A stretch of 64,000 nt of DNA from Bacteroidota bacterium. GTDB taxonomy: Bacteria; Bacteroidota; Bacteroidia; Cytophagales; Cyclobacteriaceae. The first letter of the stretch is position 1. Every line of letters starts with the position of its first letter. The stretch lies in NCBI GenBank assembly GCA_018267285.1, contig JAFDYU010000002.1, forward strand, positions 1-64,000. The letters are read 5' to 3'. Made by a program: the position numbers and the translations under genes. Positions 44,053 through 53,243 of this stretch are shown piece after piece. The notes under the pieces are model-generated. The model was given only the letters and a program-made list of their open reading frames with translations. It searched no databases and was not told the origin of the DNA.

Positions 44053-44830
44053 ATTCGTGTTCTTTAAAAAATGAATTAATTTTTGTTTCGCGAAGTGTAT
44101 CCCGGTAAAGTTTTGTAACCTCACCAATCACCACCAAGGCAGGTTGGCGAATGGTGAAGTGTGCAAGTTGGGCATCGAAAGATGATATTGTGGCCATGAG
44201 CACACGCTGTTGTGCCGTTGTGGCTTGTTCTATAACCGCTATGCCTTTGTCTGTTTTGGCATATAACTTCAAATGCGAAACCAGATCGGGTAATGTTTTG
44301 CACGACATATAGAAAACCAAGGTGTCGTTAGTCGTGGCCATGTTTTTCCAATCAGCCTGTGAAAACTTTTCATCATGGTGGTACGTGAGCAGGCGCACAC
44401 CACCGGCCATATTGCGGGCAGTAAGCGGCATGTTTAGCCAAGCCGAAGCACCCGATGCCGCGGTAATGCCCGGCACCAACTCAAAAGGTATATCGTTTGC
44501 TTTCAACGTTTCAATCTCAGAAATCACATTGCTGAAGAACGCCACATCGCCACCCTTCAAACGCACCGTTAGCCCTTCTTTTTGGGCACATTCAACCAGT
44601 AATTGATTAATCGCCTCTTGCGGGGTGGACTTCCTTCTACCGTGCTTTCCAACATAAATTATCCGTGCTTTTGGAGACGCATAAAGTTGGATGATTTCTG
44701 GGTTTACCAACCGATCGGTTAAGATAAAAGTCGCTTTTTCAAGGTATCGTACGGCTTTTACCGTGATGAGGCCTGCATCACCCGGGCCGGCTCCTGCTAA
44801 AATTACTTTAGGTTGTAAAGTTTGTTTCAT
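44042..44830 (-). CDS. cobA: Uroporphyrinogen-III C-methyltransferase
   Basis: The 262-residue SAM-dependent methyltransferase shows VILAGAGPGDAGLITVKAV near the N-terminus, YVGKHGRRKSTPQEAIN and VRLKGGDVAFF, then PGITAASGASAWLNMPLT. It makes precorrin-2, feeding siroheme synthesis. It heads the minus-strand sulfite reduction cluster and overlaps cysJ. Its upstream region holds the best-preserved inverted-repeat element. Confidence 0.94.
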   Translation of the reverse strand: MKQTLQPKVILAGAGPGDAGLITVKAVRYLEKATFILTDRLVNPEIIQLYASPKARIIYVGKHGRRKSTPQEAINQLLVECAQKEGLTVRLKGGDVAFFSNVISEIETLKANDIPFELVPGITAASGASAWLNMPLTARNMAGGVRLLTYHHDEKFSQADWKNMATTNDTLVFYMSCKTLPDLVSHLKLYAKTDKGIAVIEQATTAQQRVLMATISSFDAQLAHFTIRQPALVVIGEVTKLYRDTLRETKINSFFKEHEYAC

Positions 44831-44908
44831 TAATCTATTAAAACTATGGGGTAAATGTATTAAAATGAACTCACATGGCCAAAAAATAATTTAACAAGCT
44901 GTATTAAA

Positions 44909-45046
44909 AATTGATGTTACGCAAAACAATAAATAATACGTCATTGCGAGGGAGGGCACGACCGAAGCAATCCCATTTCTGCACTATAAATCGGGATTGC
45001 TTCGCTGCGCTCGCAATGACGAATCCTATCTTGCGTAACATCAATT
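44909..45046. repeat. MITE-like palindromic element, 138 bp, with perfect 16-bp terminal repeats
   Basis: AATTGATGTTACGCAA (44909-44924) is repeated inverted at 45031-45046. Inside are a second inverted pair, CGTCATTGCGAG (44939-44950) with CTCGCAATGACG (45010-45021), and a third, CGAAGCAATCCC (44963-44974) with GGGATTGCTTCG (44993-45004). The whole can fold into one long hairpin. It encodes nothing. It fills much of the 362-base gap between cobA and the lipocalin-like gene; the rest of that gap shows nothing identifiable. Confidence 0.85.
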
Positions 45047-45192
45047 AAAAAGATTTCCTTGGCTTATAGTTAAGCTTGTCGGAACCAGACTCTTTAAGAA
45101 ATAAATTAACTTCAGCCTGCTTGATGTTTTGAGCCAAAAAGATTTCTTATCTTGGGATAACGATAGTTTACTGAGATTAAAACAACATTACT

Positions 45193-45582
45193 ATGAAATC
45201 TAAATACAAAATTTCATCGGTTATTTTCTCCATGGCACTTTTAACCTCCTGCTCGCACCGGATGGTGGGCACATGGAATGTACAACGCTTTGAAAATACA
45301 ACACCCGGCCAATCGGGAGTTGCTCTAACGAACATTGGTACGATTGAATTTTTCAATAACGGATCGGGCAAAAAGAATGTTACCTATACGGTACTTGGTG
45401 CCACCCATGACGACCAGGCACCCTTTAAATGGACCTGGAAAGACGACAAATACGTAACCATAGAAGGTAAGGACTCCGACTTTTCCAAAACCTGGATCAT
45501 CATGACCAACAAAAAGAAATACCAAAAATGGAAATCTACCGATGGCACCAGCAACATTCAGATTTTAGAGCTCAAGAAATAA
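45193..45582 (+). CDS. Small lipocalin-like lipoprotein
   Basis: The 129-residue protein has a lipoprotein signal (MALLTSCSHRM, Cys20). A short beta-rich domain follows with MVGTWNVQRFEN near the start, as in lipocalin-like Bacteroidota lipoproteins, and paired beta strands up to IQILELKK. No ligand or function can be read. The AraC-type gene follows after 12 bases and may be co-transcribed. Confidence 0.75.
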   Translation: MKSKYKISSVIFSMALLTSCSHRMVGTWNVQRFENTTPGQSGVALTNIGTIEFFNNGSGKKNVTYTVLGATHDDQAPFKWTWKDDKYVTIEGKDSDFSKTWIIMTNKKKYQKWKSTDGTSNIQILELKK

Positions 45583-45594
45583 AGCTTGAGTACA

Positions 45595-46035
45595 ATGCCC
45601 TACCCTAAGGCTTATCTATACCACCGGGTGGTTAAGGCCAAGTTATTTATTGACACTAATTTTTATCTACCCCTTGACCTTAACAACATTTCAAACGAAG
45701 CTTTTTTTTCTAAATATCATTTCATCCGATTGTTTAAAAATAGTTATGGGCGTACACCGCATCAATATTTAATTTATGTTCGGATTGAAAAAGCTAAAAA
45801 TTATCTGAAACACGGAGTGCCCGTTTCCGAGGTGTGTTTTAAAGTAGGCTTTGAGAGCCCCAGTTCATTCGCGGGCCTGTTTAAGAAAGTTTGCCAACAA
45901 ACACCGGGCGAATATCAGCGCTTGTATAAACGCAGACAGGAAGCATTGAAAAAATCTCCGCTTTCGTTTATTCCGAATTGTTTCTCCGAGCAAAAGGGAT
46001 GGGTTTACCCTTTAAAAGAAGCCCTCAACTGTTGA
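45595..46035 (+). CDS. AraC family transcriptional regulator, DNA-binding domain only
   Basis: The ATG at 45595 gives a 146-residue protein; a TTG nine bases earlier is possible. It is almost entirely an AraC-type double helix-turn-helix: LDLNNISNEAFFSKYHFIRL, then YGRTPHQYLIYVRIEKAKNY and VSEVCFKVGFESPSSFAGLF. No sensor domain is present, so it may act constitutively or with a partner. Its position before the VOC gene suggests local control (inference). Confidence 0.88.
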   Translation: MPYPKAYLYHRVVKAKLFIDTNFYLPLDLNNISNEAFFSKYHFIRLFKNSYGRTPHQYLIYVRIEKAKNYLKHGVPVSEVCFKVGFESPSSFAGLFKKVCQQTPGEYQRLYKRRQEALKKSPLSFIPNCFSEQKGWVYPLKEALNC

Positions 46036-46149
46036 TGAAATTCTTTTATCCACAACTTGGCCGTCAACTCGTTTTTGTTCATTAAAAAATAGCAATTTTT
46101 AAGAACAATGCCGAAGGCCGCACCTCCATCTTTGTACAAAAAATAAAAA

Positions 46150-46566
46150 ATGATAACAAAAATGAATCACGTTAGTATTTTCGTGCTTGATCAGGAAAGT
46201 GCTTATGAGTTTTACGTTAACAAACTCGGTTTCAAAGTTCATACCGATGCGCCCATAGGCCCGGGTATGCGTTGGCTTACCGTTTGCCCGCCCGGCCAGC
46301 CCGATCTTGAGCTTTCCCTGATGTCGATTGAGGAAGGCCCCATGTTTAAAGGTGAAGCAGCAAAACAAATGAAGGAGCTTGTAAAAAAGGGCACATTTGG
46401 ATTTGGTGTTTTTCAGTGTACCGATTTAAATGCTACGTATGAAGAACTTAAGTCTAAAGGAGTGGTGTTTAAGAAGCCACCCACAAAAGAATTCTATGCA
46501 TACGAAGCATTGTTTGTAGACGACTCTGGAAACTGGTTTTCGTTGGGCGAAAAACCAAAAGAGTAA
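46150..46566 (+). CDS. VOC (glyoxalase/bleomycin resistance-like) protein
   Basis: The 138-residue protein has the two-module VOC fold: MNHVSIFVLDQESAYEFYVN at the start, LGFKVHTDAPIGPGMRWLTV and the late FVDDSGNWFSLGEK. Members bind a metal and act on small hydrophobic substrates or bind drugs. The specific reaction is unknown. A CATCTTTG near-match to the -7 box lies upstream at about 46127. AraC gene and this gene may form a regulator-target pair. Confidence 0.88.
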   Translation: MITKMNHVSIFVLDQESAYEFYVNKLGFKVHTDAPIGPGMRWLTVCPPGQPDLELSLMSIEEGPMFKGEAAKQMKELVKKGTFGFGVFQCTDLNATYEELKSKGVVFKKPPTKEFYAYEALFVDDSGNWFSLGEKPKE

Positions 46567-46612
46567 ATACAGAAAAACAATGCGATCAGGAATTACGTAC
46601 TCAACCTAATAA

Positions 46613-46711
46613 CTACTGTTGCGCAAACCATTGTACAGTTATCAGATTGAGTTTGTCGTTGTAAACTCCTTCGAACTGGCTACAACATTTTCAAATGCTT
46701 GGGTTACATCA
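46613..46711. repeat. Degenerate third inverted-repeat element
   Basis: The left part (ACTGTTGCGCAAAC) and the right part (GGGTTACATCA) are diverged inverted copies of the terminal repeat of the 44909 element. The interior ATCAGATTGAGTTTGTCG matches the interior of the 42241 element. It lies between the VOC gene and the duplicated DoxX-like gene. Confidence 0.4.
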
Positions 46712-46816
46712 CTTAACAAGTGGTAGTTCTTCAATTTTTGTTTTGCAAAGAATCTGCATAAACGAAAAGCCTTACCTTAGCAAGCAGTACATAAACAAAT
46801 TAGTGCAATAAAAAAG

Positions 46817-47641
46817 ATGAGCACTCACTTATTTATTAAAACAGGCAGGGCATTTTACGGAATCGGCATTATTGCTTATGGAGTTCAGCAACTGGTTATC
46901 GGTGATTTCCGCCCCGAAATAGTACCTCCGTTTCCGGCATGGGCTCATACCCATGCTTTCTTCCCCATCGTATCCGGCATTGCCTTACTCATTGCGGGTG
47001 TTTTTATTACCGGAGTATTTAGATCTAAAGAAAATATCATCCCACGCGTGAGTTTTTATTTAGGGATGTATTTTCTATTTCTCTTACTTTTTTGTCATGT
47101 TGTTTTTTGTCTCTTAATCAGCCCGCATAGTCCCATGCACTTGGGCGTATGGGCCGCTGCCCTTAAAGAGCTGGCCTACGCGGGTGGCGCGTTGGTAGTT
47201 TGTGGTTCGTTTGAAGGCGTTTCCATTTCAAAAAAAAATGAGTTGTGGAATTCCATTTCAAAAAAATTGATTTCAGCCGGACGGATATTTTTTTCTACAA
47301 CGATGATCTTGTTTGGGTACAGCCATTTCCTGTACACCGATTACGTTTCGCCTATGGTTCCATCCTGGATTGGCATGCAAGTATTCTGGACTTATTTCGG
47401 AGGTACTGCTTTAATAGCAGCGGGAATATGTATCGTGTTTAAAATCTATATAAAAATTACAGCCTCTCTGTTGTCGCTCATGATTTTTCTCTGGTTCATT
47501 GTTCTGCACATACCCGGTGCCTTTGCAAATCCTACTGCCGGAAATGGCAACGAAATTGTGAGTGCATTTGATGCCCTGCTTTTCAGCGGAGTGGCTATGA
47601 TCATTGCACAAACATTGTCTACGACAAGACAATCTTCATAG
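46817..47641 (+). CDS. Membrane protein with two DoxX-like repeats
   Basis: The 274-residue protein has about eight predicted membrane helices. The N-terminal half (about 10-130: GRAFYGIGIIAYGVQQLV, PPFPAW, SGIALLIAGVFIT) and the C-terminal half (about 150-270: GRIFFSTTMILFGYSHFL, VPSWIG, GGTALIAAGICIVF) align as two copies of one four-helix unit. Each is similar in style to the single-unit DoxX-like protein at 35695. Function is unknown; membrane redox or respiratory support is the family's usual association. No operon partner is obvious. Confidence 0.8.
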   Translation: MSTHLFIKTGRAFYGIGIIAYGVQQLVIGDFRPEIVPPFPAWAHTHAFFPIVSGIALLIAGVFITGVFRSKENIIPRVSFYLGMYFLFLLLFCHVVFCLLISPHSPMHLGVWAAALKELAYAGGALVVCGSFEGVSISKKNELWNSISKKLISAGRIFFSTTMILFGYSHFLYTDYVSPMVPSWIGMQVFWTYFGGTALIAAGICIVFKIYIKITASLLSLMIFLWFIVLHIPGAFANPTAGNGNEIVSAFDALLFSGVAMIIAQTLSTTRQSS

Positions 47642-47686
47642 ACTGAGGGTATTAATTTCTTGTACCCGTTTCTACATCAAGTAAAA

Positions 47687-47696
47687 AATAATTATT
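47687..47696. promoter_or_regulatory. AT-rich palindrome 1 upstream of fur-like gene
   Basis: AATAATTATT is a perfect 10-base palindrome, similar to PerR/Fur box halves (ATAATTAT). It lies 108 bases before the regulator's ATG. Confidence 0.35.
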
Positions 47697-47759
47697 CTGC
47701 TGACCTCTGTTTTTGCATCAAAATCCTCATCAATTAAGTTTTAAAATCGGTTCATTGTA

Positions 47760-47772
47760 AATAAGAATTATT
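47760..47772. promoter_or_regulatory. AT-rich palindrome 2 (PerR-like box)
   Basis: AATAA-GAA-TTATT is a perfect inverted repeat directly upstream of TATCTTTA (47773-47780), a near-match to the -7 box. Binding here would block or alter transcription of the fur-like gene and katG. Confidence 0.5.
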
Positions 47773-47786
47773 ATCTTTACGTACTA

Positions 47787-47802
47787 TTTATCATTCGATA
47801 AA
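47787..47802. promoter_or_regulatory. AT-rich palindrome 3 just before the start codon
   Basis: TTTATC-ATTC-GATAAA is a perfect 6+6 inverted repeat ending two bases before the ATG at 47805. Its position fits an operator over the transcription start or early leader. Confidence 0.45.
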
Positions 47803-47804
47803 AT

Positions 47805-48218
47805 ATGATGATTGATTCCTTTCGCGACCAATTAAAATTAAATGGGCTGAAGGTTACACCCCAACGCATCGCGATATATGAAGCCGTTGTAAAGTTGAAA
47901 AACCACCCAACGGCCGAAAACATTATTGACTACATCAAAAAAAATCACCCAAATATTTCCGTAGGTACCGTCTATAAAGTGTTGGACTCGCTGGTCGAAA
48001 AAAATCTCTTGAAAAAAGTGAAAAACGAAAAAGACATCATGCGGTACGATGCGGTGCTATCCAGCCACCATCATTTATATTGTTCGGAAACCGATCGGAT
48101 TGAAGACTACGAAGACACACACCTGGATCAACTCATCCAGGAATATTTTAAACGCAAAAAAATTAAAAATTTCAAAATCCAGGATATTAAACTTCAGATC
48201 ACCGGAAAATTCAATTAA
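47805..48218 (+). CDS. Fur/PerR family transcriptional regulator
   Basis: The 137-residue protein has a winged-helix domain (LKVTPQRIAIYEAVVKL; PNISVGTVYKVLDSLVEKNL) and a short dimerisation domain. The metal site region reads SHHHLYCSETDRIEDYED; the usual CxxC structural zinc pair is missing, with one Cys only. The downstream katG and the AT-rich palindromes suggest a peroxide-responsive repressor of PerR type, but oxidation-sensing residues need testing. katG begins 20 bases after its stop. Confidence 0.88.
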   Translation: MMIDSFRDQLKLNGLKVTPQRIAIYEAVVKLKNHPTAENIIDYIKKNHPNISVGTVYKVLDSLVEKNLLKKVKNEKDIMRYDAVLSSHHHLYCSETDRIEDYEDTHLDQLIQEYFKRKKIKNFKIQDIKLQITGKFN

Positions 48219-48226
48219 ACCTATAA

Positions 48227-50419
<2,193 letters not shown>

Positions 50420-50439
50420 GTAACTACAATTCTCAATAG

Positions 50440-50498
50440 CGTGTTGCTGAGGTTCGGGGGTAATCCTGAAATTTCAGCAACACGTTTTGTTTTTTTTA
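50440..50498 (+). terminator. katG terminator
   Basis: CGTGTTGCTGA (50440-50450) pairs perfectly with TCAGCAACACG (50474-50484) across a 23-base loop, followed by TTTTGTTTTTTTT. This is a factor-independent terminator for the fur-katG transcript. Confidence 0.88.
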
Positions 50499-50564
50499 GC
50501 GGTATTAATAAGGAGAAGGTTAAAATCAAAATATTCGTTAACTTTAGTTATACGGTTTATTTAC

Positions 50565-53234
50565 ATGTATTCGGACTTCAAGCTATTTTTCATTACCTCT
50601 TTTGTAATAGTAGGTTCGATCATCTGTGCAAGCGGCCAGACCCAGCGCATACACAATTTGAAAGAAGCGGCACAGGAAGCGAAATCCGAAAAAGAAAAAG
50701 CCGACCTGTATGTTGAATTAGCTGAGACGTTGTACAGCCACAATTTCGAGCAAGGAGTTGAATACGCTAAAAAATCTTTAGAGACTGCATCGAAAGCCGA
50801 CTATCGCAGGGGGGTTGCTCAGGCGCTCACCTCAATTGGGAACTACTATTACTACAAAGGTGATAACAAAAAATCGCAGCAATATTTTTACAAAGCGTTG
50901 GCCGAGACAAAGAACTCTCATTTCGATGATTACCCGTCAAAAACTTATATAAGACTAAGCATTTTGTATCGGGAGCAAGCCTTTTACGATTCGGCAAAAA
51001 TTTATTTTGATAAAGCTTGGGCAATACTCCAAAATCAAAAAAGCAGTTCGTTGCACGCATCGTACTTCGCCAGTTCGGGCATCCTCGCCAATGCAATGGC
51101 ACAAAACGATGAAGCCCTCGTCTTGTTAAAGAAATCAATGCGTATCCGGATGCGTACGGCAGACACCGCCCGTCTGGCCGATACCTGGAGAAACCTGGGG
51201 GTTGTCTATTCTGATTTATCTCAGTTTGATTCTGCCGAATATTGTTTCAGTCGAGGAAGAGCACTTTTAAAAAAAATAAACGACCCTCAAATTCAAATGA
51301 CTATGAGTTTGAGCCAGGGTGAAACAAATTTTTTAAGAGGGAACTTTAATGAGTCTATAAAAAACTATGAAGAGGCACTTGACCTGCTCAAAGCAAACAA
51401 TTACAAGCGGTATTATGCCTACCTACTGTATAAAATTGGAGAGGTGTATGAAAACCAGGGGGCTTACCATACCGCTTACGATTATTTGTTCGATGCCTTA
51501 AAAGAGTTTGAGTCGATAAACGCAAGGCAAGATATGGCGCGCACCTACACCCAGATTGGCTGGTGCTATAATTATCAGGAAAATTATACGTTGGCCATTG
51601 AGAATGCCAATAAAGCCATTGGGATCTCAGTCCACATTCCGGATTCAGCCAGTATCGCACAAAACCAAAATCTTATCGGCTACGCACTTTTAAAAACAAA
51701 AAAATACCCCGAGGCTCAAGTAAATTTTGAACAGGCTTTGATTACCCGAAAGAAAATAAAAAACTGGTGGGGGGTTTCGTACACGCTTTACAACATGGCA
51801 CTGCTTAACATTGAAATCGGAGAAACAAAACGTGCTTTTGATCTCCTGTCTCAATCTCTTGAAACGGCTAAACGGATTGGAAATAAAGGAGGTGTGGTAT
51901 TTGCCTGCAATGAACTCGGCCTGCTTTTTGCCAAAACCCGGCAATACGAAAAAGCAGCTTACTATTTAAATGAAGCCAAAATCATGGCTAAAAAAATTCC
52001 GCTCCCTACACAGCTCATCACCAACTACAAAAATTTCATTTTTCTTTACGAGCAAAAAAATGATTCAAGACAGACTATTGTGTACTACAAACTTTACACC
52101 AAGCTGAAAGACAGCCTGAGCAACGAAATCAGTTCCAGCAGAATTGCAAAAGCCGATGCCCTTTTTCAACTTCAAAAAAAAGCAAATGAAATTCAGCTGA
52201 TCAACAAAGAAAATGAACTTCAGGGCGAACGGATAAGCCGCCAACAAAATGAAATAAATTTTCAGCAAAAGGTAATTGTCCTTGTTACTATCAGCTTGTT
52301 GGTTCTGCTTGTTTTACTTATTGTGATCTATCGCCTGCTCAAATCTAGAACTCGTGCCAAAGAGAAACTGAGTAAACAAAATATCGAAATAGTGGAGCAA
52401 AAAGAAGAAATCCAGGCGCAGTCGGAGGAGTTAACCGAAGCCAATTCCAAGTTTATTGCGCTCAATCAGGAGTTGATCGAAAAGAATCACGAAATAGAAT
52501 TGCAGTCGGACAAGATCAAAGAAGCGAACGTAAACCTTGAAAAAAGAGTGGCCGAAAGAACCAGCCAACTCAACGTGGCCTATCAGGAATTGGAAACTTT
52601 TTTCTACAGAACTTCGCACGATTTCAGAAGGCCGTTGACAACCTACCTGGGGTTAGTGCAAATTGCCAAAGCCACAATTAAAAACAAGGAAGCAATCGAT
52701 TTGTTCGACAAAGTGCAAGAAACTACTTCGGGCCTCGACAATATGCTTATTAAACTTCAGTCCATCAGCAACATCGATTTTGAAAATCAATCTTCCGAAT
52801 ATTCCCTGAACTCGCTCCTTTCGCAATGCGTTGAAAAACACAGAGCTAAGATTGAGCACTTGGGTATTACTGTGATTATCGACAACGAAGATAAGTCGGT
52901 TCATTTAAACGAGCACTTGTTTAAAACAGCACTTGAAAACATAATCGAGAACTCAATAAATTTTTGCACACCCATTAACCCCTACATCCGGATAATCACT
53001 TCCGTAAGCAACACAACCATAACCGTTCTTATTGAAGACAACGGCCAGGGCATTTCGGCATCCATTCAACACAAAATATTTGAAATGTATTTTCGCGGAA
53101 ACGATAATTCGAAGGGAAATGGTTTGGGGCTTTACATTGCTAAACGAGCTGTTGATAAATTAGGAGGCTCGATTTCGTTCATCAGCAGACTTAACGAGGG
53201 AACTTCATTCAAAATCACCTTGCCCGTAGTATAG
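50565..53234 (+). CDS. TPR-domain sensor histidine kinase
   Basis: The ATG at 50565 gives a signal-like N-terminus (MYSDFKLFFITSFVIVGSII); an earlier ATG at 50487 overlaps the terminator region. About 889 residues: TPR repeats (about 40-500) in the periplasm, one membrane helix near 573-595 (VTISLLVLLVLLIVIYRL), a coiled coil, then the kinase. The H-box is RTSHDFRRPLTTYLG, the N-box LENIIENSINF, and the G boxes IEDNGQGIS and GNGLGLYIAKRAV. It should autophosphorylate on His. No partner regulator is adjacent. Such TPR kinases are common in Bacteroidota. Confidence 0.93.
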   Translation: MYSDFKLFFITSFVIVGSIICASGQTQRIHNLKEAAQEAKSEKEKADLYVELAETLYSHNFEQGVEYAKKSLETASKADYRRGVAQALTSIGNYYYYKGDNKKSQQYFYKALAETKNSHFDDYPSKTYIRLSILYREQAFYDSAKIYFDKAWAILQNQKSSSLHASYFASSGILANAMAQNDEALVLLKKSMRIRMRTADTARLADTWRNLGVVYSDLSQFDSAEYCFSRGRALLKKINDPQIQMTMSLSQGETNFLRGNFNESIKNYEEALDLLKANNYKRYYAYLLYKIGEVYENQGAYHTAYDYLFDALKEFESINARQDMARTYTQIGWCYNYQENYTLAIENANKAIGISVHIPDSASIAQNQNLIGYALLKTKKYPEAQVNFEQALITRKKIKNWWGVSYTLYNMALLNIEIGETKRAFDLLSQSLETAKRIGNKGGVVFACNELGLLFAKTRQYEKAAYYLNEAKIMAKKIPLPTQLITNYKNFIFLYEQKNDSRQTIVYYKLYTKLKDSLSNEISSSRIAKADALFQLQKKANEIQLINKENELQGERISRQQNEINFQQKVIVLVTISLLVLLVLLIVIYRLLKSRTRAKEKLSKQNIEIVEQKEEIQAQSEELTEANSKFIALNQELIEKNHEIELQSDKIKEANVNLEKRVAERTSQLNVAYQELETFFYRTSHDFRRPLTTYLGLVQIAKATIKNKEAIDLFDKVQETTSGLDNMLIKLQSISNIDFENQSSEYSLNSLLSQCVEKHRAKIEHLGITVIIDNEDKSVHLNEHLFKTALENIIENSINFCTPINPYIRIITSVSNTTITVLIEDNGQGISASIQHKIFEMYFRGNDNSKGNGLGLYIAKRAVDKLGGSISFISRLNEGTSFKITLPVV

Positions 53235-53243
53235 GTTCAACTC

